From a virus: a stretch of 22,644 nt of DNA. The notes under the pieces were generated by a model. The model saw only the letters and a program-made list of their open reading frames with translations. It was not told where the DNA came from and ran no database searches. Of this stretch, positions 1 to 5,428 are shown in pieces (position 1 is the stretch's first letter; the number at the start of each line of letters is the position of its first letter). The translations under genes and the position numbers were made by a program. The stretch spans positions 1 to 22,644 of the IMG/VR virus record IMGVR_UViG_3300044825_000162. One strand, given 5' to 3'.

Positions 1-21
1 ACAGCGTGCGAGTATGTGCGC

Positions 22-50
22 CCGATAGCCGGTCCGGTCGGTCTTGTCAA
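22..50 (-). promoter_or_regulatory. Candidate leftward sigma70-type promoter
   Basis: On the minus strand a perfect TTGACA (45-50) is followed after exactly 17 bases by TATCGG (22-27). The -35 box is ideal but the -10 box matches the consensus only in its first three bases. If real, it would drive genes to the left of the window, possibly the early region. Sequence match only. Confidence 0.3.
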
Positions 51-128
51 GTCAGACTGTTGGGGTACATCATCTGGATGTGTATTCCCAGTTCAGGTAC
101 CGGGCGTAACGCGCCACATGTGCGACAT

Positions 129-153
129 GGGGGTGGGTATGGGGGGGCACGGG
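129..153 (+). other. Canonical G-quadruplex motif
   Basis: Four G-runs of 5, 3, 7 and 3 bases are separated by loops T, TAT and CAC. This satisfies the G3+N1-7 rule with very short loops, which favours a stable parallel quadruplex. It lies in non-coding DNA on the plus strand. More G-runs follow at 205-207, 211-214, 216-218 and 235-238, but the last loop there is too long for a canonical motif. Confidence 0.6.
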
Positions 154-219
154 CGTGCGAATGTGTGTGACTCCAATAACCCGTAGCCGTGGCGTTTTGT
201 TTTTGGGTTTGGGGCGGGT

Positions 220-228
220 TGTGGATAT
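220..228 (-). promoter_or_regulatory. DnaA-box-like site (ATATCCACA)
   Basis: Read on the minus strand this is ATATCCACA, one mismatch (first base) from the DnaA box TTATCCACA. It points towards the second box at 269-277 across the 243-256 palindrome. A single 9-mer could occur by chance. The pair is what makes it notable. Confidence 0.35.
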
Positions 229-242
229 CTTATTGGGGTTTG

Positions 243-256
243 GTGACGGCCGTCAC
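243..256. repeat. Perfect 14-bp palindrome
   Basis: GTGACGGCCGTCAC is its own reverse complement, with a second palindrome GGCCGGCC three bases further on (259-266). A perfect non-coding palindrome of this length is a typical dimeric-protein operator or an origin hairpin. It sits almost midway between the two DnaA-like boxes. Confidence 0.5.
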
Positions 257-268
257 ATGGCCGGCCTG

Positions 269-277
269 TTTTCCACA
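269..277 (+). promoter_or_regulatory. DnaA-box consensus match (TTTTCCACA)
   Basis: TTTTCCACA fits the relaxed bacterial DnaA-box consensus TTWTNCACA. It lies a few bases upstream of the AT-rich stretch at 287-310, a plausible unwinding element. Sequence match only. Confidence 0.4.
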
Positions 278-309
278 GGAGTCCCAGGCTAGATATAAAA
301 TCTAATTGG

Positions 310-621
310 TTATGAACCCTTAATCCATTTTTTGGATGGAGATGCCGTTTTGCTGGGGGACCACTTAACTTTCGCCGCCCAAAAGGCAGGCGAAGATGGA
401 CCCTTGGCAATGTTCTTGGCATGACGACTTTCGAACGCTTTACGCTGTCCAACGGTCTGATTGGTCTTGACGCCTTGCTGACCGAAACGAATTGTCTTGA
501 CATTGTCGCCCCACTTGGCAACCACAATATGAGACTTGGTAGGATGATTGGGTGTACGCTTCGGCTTGTTATAGCCGGTGACACCGGCCCGTGCCAAACG
601 AGGGTCTTTCTTGGCAACCAT
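310..621 (-). CDS. Small basic phage protein (103 aa), function unknown
   Basis: The protein begins MVAKKDPRLARAGVTGYNKP and is rich in Lys and Arg. It has no membrane segment and no signal peptide. The layout (DPRLARAG..GYNKPKRTPNHP near the N-terminus, then TIRFGQQGV, then a RHAKNI..G..SPAFWAAKVKW end) resembles short conserved proteins I recall from environmental phages, all uncharacterised. The RHAKNI/FWAAKVKW end is also similar to small virus proteins with an 'xxARH...YWxxKxKW' pattern. It is the last gene of a five-gene leftward cassette, and its ATG overlaps the stop of the upstream gene by one base, so translation is probably coupled. Nucleic-acid binding is inferred only from charge. 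Confidence 0.8.
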   Translation of the reverse strand: MVAKKDPRLARAGVTGYNKPKRTPNHPTKSHIVVAKWGDNVKTIRFGQQGVKTNQTVGQRKAFESRHAKNIAKGPSSPAFWAAKVKWSPSKTASPSKKWIKGS

Positions 622-1022
622 TACTTGTTCCTTGCTCGTCGGCCCGCCGCCTTAGCGGCAGGCGTATTGGATACAAACTGTTGTCCACGCCTAGTGGCTT
701 GACGCTTCCGTTCACTAGTGGCACGATACTCGGCGACCGACAACGCCGCAATCGCCTTTTTGGGCAGATACCGTTCACCACTAGCCTTGGGTCCTTGGAC
801 GCTGGGGCGTCCGGACTTGGTACCCCATTCCTCCTTAGTCCACTTGGACAACGACCGCTGGGCAGTCGTCTTGGAACCAGTATATCCGCCACCTGCCTTC
901 TCATATTTCTGAGCCACTAGTTGGGCTTTACGAGCCGACCACTGGCCAGGCTTACCTCCCTTAGAGGACGCTTTTACTTCAGCAACAATACGCTTACGCA
1001 ACTCCGGCTTACTATAGGCCAT
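621..1022 (-). CDS. DUF5872-type basic protein (133 aa)
   Basis: Key features are the N-terminal ELRKRIVAEVKASSKGGKPG, then QWSARKAQLVAQKYEKAGGGY, a SLSKWTKEEWGTKSGRPS segment, RYLPKKAIAALS and the C-terminal QQFVSNT.AAK. This order matches the DUF5872 family, known from phages and some large eukaryotic viruses, sometimes fused to other domains. The function of the family is unknown. The protein is highly basic and appears soluble. It is fourth in the cassette, with one-base overlaps on both sides. It may help organise DNA or be packaged, but that is inference from charge and company. Confidence 0.85.
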   Translation of the reverse strand: MAYSKPELRKRIVAEVKASSKGGKPGQWSARKAQLVAQKYEKAGGGYTGSKTTAQRSLSKWTKEEWGTKSGRPSVQGPKASGERYLPKKAIAALSVAEYRATSERKRQATRRGQQFVSNTPAAKAAGRRARNK

Positions 1023-1204
1023 TACTTCTTCTTGCCAACACCAGAAATACGCTTCAGGCGTGGATTAGCCTTGATAGCGGCAGGCGACGCCTTGCGTGCC
1101 CCAGCCGCCAGAATTGCACCAGCACGCTCCATACTAATATTTTGCTTGGCCGCAATCTCTTTCTGGACTGCTTTAAAACCACGATGCTTCTTCTTAGCCG
1201 CCAT
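1022..1204 (-). CDS. Very small basic protein (60 aa), phage-typical
   Basis: The 60-residue product has about 17 Lys/Arg and only 2 Glu. Its core (F.AVQKEIAAKQNIS.ERAGAILAAGARKASPAA, then NPRLKRI) recalls uncharacterised miniproteins found in many environmental phages. It looks like one or two helices followed by a basic tail ending KKK. Its ATG overlaps the stop of the 50-aa gene by one base. The charge suggests nucleic-acid contact. No catalytic motif is visible. Confidence 0.8.
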   Translation of the reverse strand: MAAKKKHRGFKAVQKEIAAKQNISMERAGAILAAGARKASPAAIKANPRLKRISGVGKKK

Positions 1205-1356
1205 TACTTGCGGCCTTTCTTTGCCTTCGGCTTTGGACCATACTCAGCCCGCTTCTCAGCCCTAGACTCGGTACGCTCATGCCGAGCGCCCTCCATCAAC
1301 TTACCATTCGGCATACGATGATACCCCTTGGGGGTCGCCTTCTTCTTAGCGGCCAT
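1204..1356 (-). CDS. 50-aa Lys/Arg-rich miniprotein
   Basis: This gene fills the gap between its neighbours exactly. ATG at 1356-1354 overlaps the TGA of the upstream gene, and TAA at 1206-1204 overlaps the ATG of the downstream gene. The product starts MAAKKKATPKGYHRMPNGKL and ends KPKAKKGRK, with about one third Lys/Arg. The 'ATPKGYHRMPNGKLM.GA.H' segment resembles phage miniproteins I have seen but cannot assign. Reality is supported by the overlaps, the composition and the shared MAAKKK start with the next gene. It is short enough to be missed by length-filtered gene finders. Confidence 0.75.
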   Translation of the reverse strand: MAAKKKATPKGYHRMPNGKLMEGARHERTESRAEKRAEYGPKPKAKKGRK

Positions 1357-1571
1357 CACTTACCACGCCCACGACGAATAGCATCCGAAACCGACTTACG
1401 GCGCGTAACCCCAGCCCCAGGATTACCCACAACCTCTTCCTTACCATACCCAGAATGAACCCGCTTAGAATCACCCATCTTAACCTTCTTACCAGACTTG
1501 ACGCCCGCCTTCTTCGCGGCGGCCACCCCAGCCTTAGTATACGGATACTTCTTACTTCCAACAGTGGGCAT
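1356..1571 (-). CDS. Small basic protein with KKYPYTKAG motif (71 aa)
   Basis: The first gene of the leftward cassette. ATG at 1571 is chosen over longer frames because an AAAGG Shine-Dalgarno (1578-1582 on the minus strand) precedes it at suitable spacing and the product then begins MPTVGSKKYPYTKAGVAAAK, the usual start of this phage miniprotein family. The C-terminal half is Gly-, Lys- and Arg-rich, ending AIRRGRGK. Function is unknown. A role in DNA binding or condensation is inferred from charge. As the promoter-proximal gene it lies just across a divergent intergenic region from the rightward late operon. Confidence 0.8.
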   Translation of the reverse strand: MPTVGSKKYPYTKAGVAAAKKAGVKSGKKVKMGDSKRVHSGYGKEEVVGNPGAGVTRRKSVSDAIRRGRGK

Positions 1572-1689
1572 AATCATCCTTTGCTGTCCACGCAACAATA
1601 CAATACCATACACTAGATTCCAGTCACATGTCACTATCGTTCCATGTTCCTGGAAATAAAACCCCCCCTATAGTCCCCCCCATCGTTCA
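1572..1689. promoter_or_regulatory. Divergent intergenic region with C-tracts
   Basis: This 118-base gap separates the leftward cassette from the rightward block and should hold promoters for both. Visible elements are GTCACATGTCAC (a GTCAC direct repeat, 1623-1634), an inverted pair TTCCAG (1618-1623)/CTGGAA (1650-1655), and two seven-C tracts flanking TATAGT (1669-1674). TATAGT could be a plus-strand -10 box, but no good -35 box stands 16-18 bases upstream. If used, the leader before the GTG at 1690 would be only a few bases. Confidence 0.35.
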
Positions 1690-2151
1690 GTGAACGCCAG
1701 CCACTATGGTATGAAGCATGAATTAAGCGCGGACAACGCCCCCCTGCTGGATGCGCGACAAGAACAATACCTTGAGTGGCTGGTCACACCGGCATCCGAA
1801 AGGGTGCCGCGTACCCAAGCCGAACTGGCCCGTCAACTAGCGGTGGACCCCACTACCCTTAGGAGATGGGAAAAGAAAGATTGGTTTAAACGGGAATGGG
1901 ACCGACGAGTAACCGAAATCCAAGGTTCCCCCGAACGAACACAACGGCTACTGGATAGTCTGTACGCTAAGGCTATTGAAGGCGACAACAAGGCGGCACA
2001 ACTATATCTCCAGGCAACCAATCGTCTACTGCCACCCCAAACAGTAATCAACACCTCCAAAGCCTCGGACCTTAGTGACGATGAATTGGATGCCTTGATT
2101 GTTTCTATTGCGGAACACCAGTCGAAACGGAATCCTCCTAAAGCCGTCTAG
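1690..2151 (+). CDS. Terminase small subunit-like HTH protein
   Basis: The protein has an N-terminal helix-turn-helix (about residues 42-62: TQAELARQLAVDPTTLRRWE, then KKDWFKREW) followed by helices (LLDSLYAKAIEGDNKAAQLYLQ). This layout is typical of phBC6A51-type homeodomain-like proteins, commonly annotated as phage small terminase. Such proteins bind the packaging site and load the large subunit. The context agrees: it heads the late operon, although five fibre genes separate it from TerL. The GTG at 1690 gives 153 aa. An ATG at 1711 (MKHELSADNAP) is an equally plausible start because neither has a clear Shine-Dalgarno. A transcriptional regulator with the same HTH is the main alternative. 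Confidence 0.75.
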   Translation: MNASHYGMKHELSADNAPLLDARQEQYLEWLVTPASERVPRTQAELARQLAVDPTTLRRWEKKDWFKREWDRRVTEIQGSPERTQRLLDSLYAKAIEGDNKAAQLYLQATNRLLPPQTVINTSKASDLSDDELDALIVSIAEHQSKRNPPKAV

Positions 2152-2153
2152 TT

Positions 2154-2291
2154 ATGTCCACGCACAAAACGAACGAATGTGACATCTGTGGAGAGGAATA
2201 TCCGTCTAATATTCGTGATTGCCCCTGGTGCTACGCACCGAAACGAACGAAATACCCCCTAGTAGAACCCTACCCCAAGGACGACGAATGA
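2154..2291 (+). CDS. 45-aa zinc-ribbon miniprotein
   Basis: The product is MSTHKTNECDICGEEYPSNI and onward, with Cys at 9, 12, 23 and 26 (CxxC-x10-CxxC), a compact zinc-ribbon or rubredoxin-like knuckle. It starts two bases after the previous stop, and its TGA overlaps the next ATG as ATGA. Position and cysteine spacing make chance unlikely. Function unknown. A small zinc module in a late operon may bind nucleic acid or a partner protein. It is too short for most gene callers. Confidence 0.7.
   Translation: MSTHKTNECDICGEEYPSNIRDCPWCYAPKRTKYPLVEPYPKDDE
2245..2272 (+). promoter_or_regulatory. Shared intergenic element, copy 1
   Basis: This copy contains GAACGAAAT and CCCCTAGTAGA, with TAGTAG beginning 28 bases before the ATG at 2288. 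It lies inside the end of the 45-aa zinc-ribbon ORF, so part of its conservation could be coding. The match to 11343-11369 in unrelated context argues for a regulatory role. Confidence 0.45.
2277..2281 (+). promoter_or_regulatory. Shine-Dalgarno fixing the start at 2288
   Basis: AAGGA lies six bases upstream of the ATG at 2288. It selects this start (MSISNYLENALLD) over an upstream in-frame alternative at 2219 whose extra residues are unlike the family and which would overlap the zinc-ribbon gene. Confidence 0.7.
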
Positions 2292-2650
2292 GCATTTCTA
2301 ACTATCTTGAAAACGCGCTACTGGACACCCTGCGCAACCAGTCGCTGGCTGTGGCCAACGTGTACCTGAAGTTGCATACTGGTGACCCTGGTGAGGCTGG
2401 TACGGCTAACGCCGCAACTAACACCAGCCGTCAGGCCGTAACCTTTAGCGCCGCGTCAGGCGGCTCCATGGCTTCCAGCGCGGCTGTCACTTGGACGAAC
2501 GTGAGCACGACCGAGACTTACACGCATTGGTCGGCATGGGACAACGCAACCACAGGCAACTGCTTGTGGTCAGGTGCCCTGAGCGCCTCCGCCTCGGTGG
2601 CGGCAGGCGACACCTTCCAGATTACTTCGCTGACCCTGACCCTGGACTAA
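2288..2650 (+). CDS. Probable tail fibre/appendage protein (120 aa)
   Basis: The N-terminus MSISNYLENALLDTLRNQSL followed by VYLKLHTGDPGEAGTANA matches a widespread small phage structural family (S.YLEN.LLD...., then VY..L.TGDP...G). This family is usually found with tail-fibre genes and is assumed to be virion-associated. The rest is Ser/Thr/Ala-rich and beta-predicted, ending DTFQITSLTLTLD. It is the first of five consecutive appendage-type genes. The ATGA overlap with the zinc-ribbon ORF suggests coupled translation. Confidence 0.75.
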   Translation: MSISNYLENALLDTLRNQSLAVANVYLKLHTGDPGEAGTANAATNTSRQAVTFSAASGGSMASSAAVTWTNVSTTETYTHWSAWDNATTGNCLWSGALSASASVAAGDTFQITSLTLTLD

Positions 2651-2668
2651 GAGAAACTAGGACCCTAG

Positions 2669-3328
2669 ATGCCCACTAACTTTCCCACCAGTCTTGATGC
2701 GTTGACAAACCCCGTTGCGGGCGACTCGCTAAGTAGCCCCTCACATGCGGGTCAGCACGCTAACGCCAACGACGCCATTGAAGCACTAGAAGCCAAGGTT
2801 GGTGTAAACAGTTCTGCTGTTACAACCAGCCTTGACTACAAGGTGACTCAGTTGGAAACCAATGGTGTTACGCTTACGGGCACCCAGACGCTAACGAACA
2901 AGACGCTGACGAATCCTGTGGTGAATGGTGCGATTCTTGACCGTACTGAGGAGAATTGGAACATTGTTGCGTCAGCCGCTACGGGGACCATCAACTTTGA
3001 TGTGTTGACAGCAAGTATCTGGTATTACACGAGCAATGCTACGGCTAACCATACGGTGAATGTGCGTGGTGATGGTTCTACTACCTTGTCGTCGTTGTTG
3101 GCTGTGGGTGATTCAATTACGGTCGTGTGGGCCACGGCAAACGGTACAACGGCTTATCGTCCCAGCACGTTTCAGGTTGATGGTTCGACGGTGACACCTT
3201 TGTGGCAGGGTGGTACGGCTCCGACCGCTGGTAATGCTTCGGCTACGGATGTGTATTCGTATGTGATTGTGAAAACTGCGGCAACTCCGACGTATACGGT
3301 GTTTGCTTCTCAGACTCAGTTCAAGTGA
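2669..3328 (+). CDS. Tail fibre-like structural protein (219 aa)
   Basis: The N-terminal third (FPTSLDALTNPVAGDSLSSPSH, then HANANDAIEALEAKVGVN) is a conserved start of phage fibre-like proteins and contains a short coiled-coil. The segment GVTLTGTQTLTNKTLTNPVV is the 'TQTLTNKTLTNP' motif often found in trimeric tail fibres. The C-terminal part is beta-rich (SIWYYTSNATANHTVNVRGDG, DSITVVWATANGT). An AGGA lies upstream of the ATG at suitable spacing. It probably contributes to the adsorption apparatus. No enzymatic residues are seen. Confidence 0.75.
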   Translation: MPTNFPTSLDALTNPVAGDSLSSPSHAGQHANANDAIEALEAKVGVNSSAVTTSLDYKVTQLETNGVTLTGTQTLTNKTLTNPVVNGAILDRTEENWNIVASAATGTINFDVLTASIWYYTSNATANHTVNVRGDGSTTLSSLLAVGDSITVVWATANGTTAYRPSTFQVDGSTVTPLWQGGTAPTAGNASATDVYSYVIVKTAATPTYTVFASQTQFK

Positions 3329-3336
3329 GGTAACTG

Positions 3337-4215
3337 ATGCCTTTGTGGGCAACACTAGCAAATTCTTCGGCTAAGGCTTTCGGTTCCACTAGCGGTGGGG
3401 CCACAAAGATTGTTGCGTCTGGTGGTACGGAAACAACAAGTGGCGCATACAAGATTCATACATTTACTTCAAGCGGAACATTTACTGTTTCAAAAGCACC
3501 AACTGGTTCAAAAGTTGATATGTTAATTGTTGCTGGTGGCGGCGGAAGTGGATGGTGGAACGAAGGAAACGCCTCTGGCGGTGGCGGTGCTGGTGGTTTT
3601 AGGCAGATAGCAGACATATCTGTATCTGAACAGGCTTATACAATTACTATTGGCGCTGGTGGCGCTGGAAATGCTAGTGGTTCCAATACTTCGGCGCTTT
3701 CATATACTAATACGGGCGGCGGCAAGGGCGGAAACTCTGGTGGATACAATGGCTCTACTGGCGGTTCTGGCGGCGGTGGCGGTGGTGACTCCAACGCCGT
3801 AGGCGGTGGCGGTACAGGAACATCTGGGCAGGGGAATGGCGGAGGGTCGGCAGGTTCCCGCGACCCATATTCTTTCGGTGGCGCTGGCGGCGGCGGAGGG
3901 GCAAGTGCCAGTGGTGGCATAGGAGGAAATGGCCAGGTTGGTGTCGGCGGCAATGGCGGCAGTGGCGGTTCTGGAAGTTCAAGTTCATATTCTGGTTCTT
4001 CGGTGACTTATGCGGGTGGCGGTGGCGGCGGGTCATCCTATTCCCAATCGGGCCCAGGCGCTGGTGGTGCTGGCGGTTCTGGTGGGGGAGGAAGAGGATA
4101 CGGCTCTGGCGGCGCGCCGACAAGTGGTACGGCCAATACAGGCGGTGGTGGAGGCGGCGGTTCTAGCGCTGGTTCTGGCGGTTCAGGAATTGTAATTATT
4201 AGGTATCTTGCATAA
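3337..4215 (+). CDS. Glycine-rich tail fibre/receptor-binding protein
   Basis: After about 60 residues (…SGAYKIHTFTSSGTFTVS) the protein enters a glycine-rich domain. It opens with VDMLIVAGGGGSG and YTITIGAGGAG, carries many GGxGG and GSGG blocks from about residue 70 to 280, and closes with SGIVIIRYLA. This is the classical phage 'glycine-rich domain', which in T-even-like adhesins and marine phages forms polyglycine-II sandwiches at the receptor-binding tip. Direct contact with the host surface is therefore likely. The DNA is locally repetitive (GGCGGTGG units), which could allow slippage variation. The stop overlaps the next ATG (TAATG). Confidence 0.8.
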   Translation: MPLWATLANSSAKAFGSTSGGATKIVASGGTETTSGAYKIHTFTSSGTFTVSKAPTGSKVDMLIVAGGGGSGWWNEGNASGGGGAGGFRQIADISVSEQAYTITIGAGGAGNASGSNTSALSYTNTGGGKGGNSGGYNGSTGGSGGGGGGDSNAVGGGGTGTSGQGNGGGSAGSRDPYSFGGAGGGGGASASGGIGGNGQVGVGGNGGSGGSGSSSSYSGSSVTYAGGGGGGSSYSQSGPGAGGAGGSGGGGRGYGSGGAPTSGTANTGGGGGGGSSAGSGGSGIVIIRYLA

Positions 4216-4547
4216 TGGCACACTTCGCACAAATAAACGCCGACAACATTGTTGTTCAAGTTCTAGTCGTTCCCGATGAACAAGAACATCGTGGCCAAGA
4301 TTTTCTTGCCAATGACTTGGGGCTTGGTGGAAACTGGATTCAAACCTCGTATAATCATCGCATCCGCAAGCAATTTGCGGGCGTTGGTTATACTTATAAT
4401 CCAGTAGCAGATATTTTTATTCCGCCAGCACCATATCCGTCGTGGATTTTGGATGAAAATTATGATTGGCAACCTCCCATCCCGAAACCCGATAGTGGTA
4501 TTTGGTATTGGGATGAATCAAGTGGTTCTTGGCTAGAGGTTAACTAG
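4215..4547 (+). CDS. Conserved phage fibre-cluster protein (110 aa)
   Basis: The product begins MAHFAQINADNIVVQVLVVP and contains WIQTSYNHRIRKQFAGVGYTY, then IPPAPYPSWILDE and W.PP.P.P. This architecture matches a small family present in cyanophages and other marine phages, often next to fibre genes and sometimes at fibre C-termini. The family has no established activity. It is often assumed to be a fibre domain or assembly factor. Start and stop overlap or abut the neighbours, so it is translated with the fibre cassette. Codons here are more A/T-ending than in the capsid gene. Confidence 0.75.
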   Translation: MAHFAQINADNIVVQVLVVPDEQEHRGQDFLANDLGLGGNWIQTSYNHRIRKQFAGVGYTYNPVADIFIPPAPYPSWILDENYDWQPPIPKPDSGIWYWDESSGSWLEVN

Positions 4548-4549
4548 CA

Positions 4550-5425
4550 ATGCCTCTGCTGTACGATTCAGCAGAAACATATGAAACCGCCTCGTATGTT
4601 TATGATGGCGGTTATGCGTATTGGAACGACCCGAACACAACCTATGATTCGGCAGTACGGTCATACGATGGTGGCTGGCTAGTAACAGCATCTGGTTCGG
4701 GTACAGGAACACAAACGGCATCTGGGTCTGTCACCAAGTTCCGTACCGCCACAGGCGACGGAACAGGAACCTCGGTAGCCACAGCGTTTTCTACGCATTA
4801 CAAGTTGGCTACGGGTTCTGGTGGCGCAACGACAGGTGATACTGCTACACCGTTGACAACGCATATTCGTGTGTCGTCGGATTCTGGTACTGGCACCAGC
4901 GATTCGTATGGCGCGTCCGCCCAGTTGCGTACCGCAACGGGCGACGGCCTCAGTTTCTCTAGCGTCACCACCCTGAGGACCGCTATCAAGACTGCTAGCG
5001 GGTCTGGTGCTGGTACTGAATCTGCTAGTGGGTTTAAGTCTGTATTCAAGACTGGAACGGGTTCTGGAACGGGAACCTCTACTGCGTCTGGTATCAAGTT
5101 TGTATTCAAGACTGCTACTGGTGCTGGCGGGGCTACGGCTGGCGACCAGGCTACTGGACTACTGACGCACATCCGCACCAGTTCTGGTTCTGGCCAGGGC
5201 ACTCAGTCTGTCACCGCCACACATTCGCATCTGCGCGTAGCCACAGGTTCAGGAACTGGTAGCGCTATTGCTATTCGCAATGTGATTAATATTCGTGTAT
5301 CGGCATCGGGTGGTGCTGGCACCACCGATGTTGCCTTGTGGGTGAACAAGGGTCAACCAAGTCGTGGTAAGATGGTTCTGCCACCGCATTGGTCCAGTCG
5401 AAAGCCATACTATATTCCTAGGTGA
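4550..5425 (+). CDS. 20-residue-repeat structural protein (291 aa)
   Basis: The N-terminus (1-45) has two YDSA...YDGG(Y/W) units. Residues 47-268 are about eleven tandem units of 20-22 residues with the pattern [AST]xG[SD]GxGT...A......[FL][RK][TV], for example ASGSGTGTQTASGSVTKFRT. A short basic C-terminal tail (WSSRKPYYIPR) follows. No catalytic motif, signal peptide or membrane segment is visible. Regular Gly/Ser/Thr turns with a hydrophobic pair and an Arg or Lys at the end of each unit suggest a beta-solenoid or fibrous shaft. It sits at the end of the fibre cassette, four bases before TerL. A tail-fibre or decoration role is inferred. I do not recognise a named family. Confidence 0.75.
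   Translation: MPLLYDSAETYETASYVYDGGYAYWNDPNTTYDSAVRSYDGGWLVTASGSGTGTQTASGSVTKFRTATGDGTGTSVATAFSTHYKLATGSGGATTGDTATPLTTHIRVSSDSGTGTSDSYGASAQLRTATGDGLSFSSVTTLRTAIKTASGSGAGTESASGFKSVFKTGTGSGTGTSTASGIKFVFKTATGAGGATAGDQATGLLTHIRTSSGSGQGTQSVTATHSHLRVATGSGTGSAIAIRNVINIRVSASGGAGTTDVALWVNKGQPSRGKMVLPPHWSSRKPYYIPR
4688..5353 (+). repeat. About eleven tandem 60-66-bp coding repeats
   Basis: The DNA encodes about eleven tandem units of 20-22 codons. Protein-level similarity is clear (G-x-G-T core, terminal RT/KT/RV), but the DNA copies have diverged with different synonymous codons. This argues for old duplication kept by selection rather than recent expansion. Not a CRISPR, since there are no constant repeats with unique spacers. 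Confidence 0.7.
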
Positions 5426-5428
5426 TTT

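Larger units (their letters stand above)
1..309. other. Non-coding control/origin-like region
   Basis: No convincing gene lies between the window start and the end of the leftward basic-gene cassette. ORFs reading across it have low-complexity, shadow-like translations. The region contains a G-quadruplex motif (129-153), a second G-rich stretch (205-238), two DnaA-box-like nonamers in opposite orientation (220-228 and 269-277), a perfect 14-bp palindrome (243-256), an 8-bp palindrome (259-266) and an AT-rich segment with a short inverted repeat (290-304). This combination is typical of replication origins or regulatory hubs. No origin function is shown directly. It could instead be a transcription control region for early genes lying to the left of the window. 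Confidence 0.45.

Noticed and set aside
93-617. 174-aa minus-strand ORF over the left region
   Set aside because: It runs antiparallel-frame to the supported 103-aa basic gene and into the non-coding region. Composition is low-complexity and no Shine-Dalgarno or known pattern is present.
569-920. Plus- and minus-strand ORFs of about 110 aa overlapping the DUF5872-type gene
   Set aside because: They are alternative frames of the well supported 621-1022 gene, with shadow-like composition.
3636-3953. Proline-rich minus-strand ORFs opposite the glycine-rich fibre
   Set aside because: Polyproline arises simply from reading GGC/GGT runs on the other strand. No independent start signal.
4688-5353. 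CRISPR-like array
   Set aside because: The repeats are degenerate, contiguous and in frame, with protein-level period. There are no constant repeats and unique spacers.
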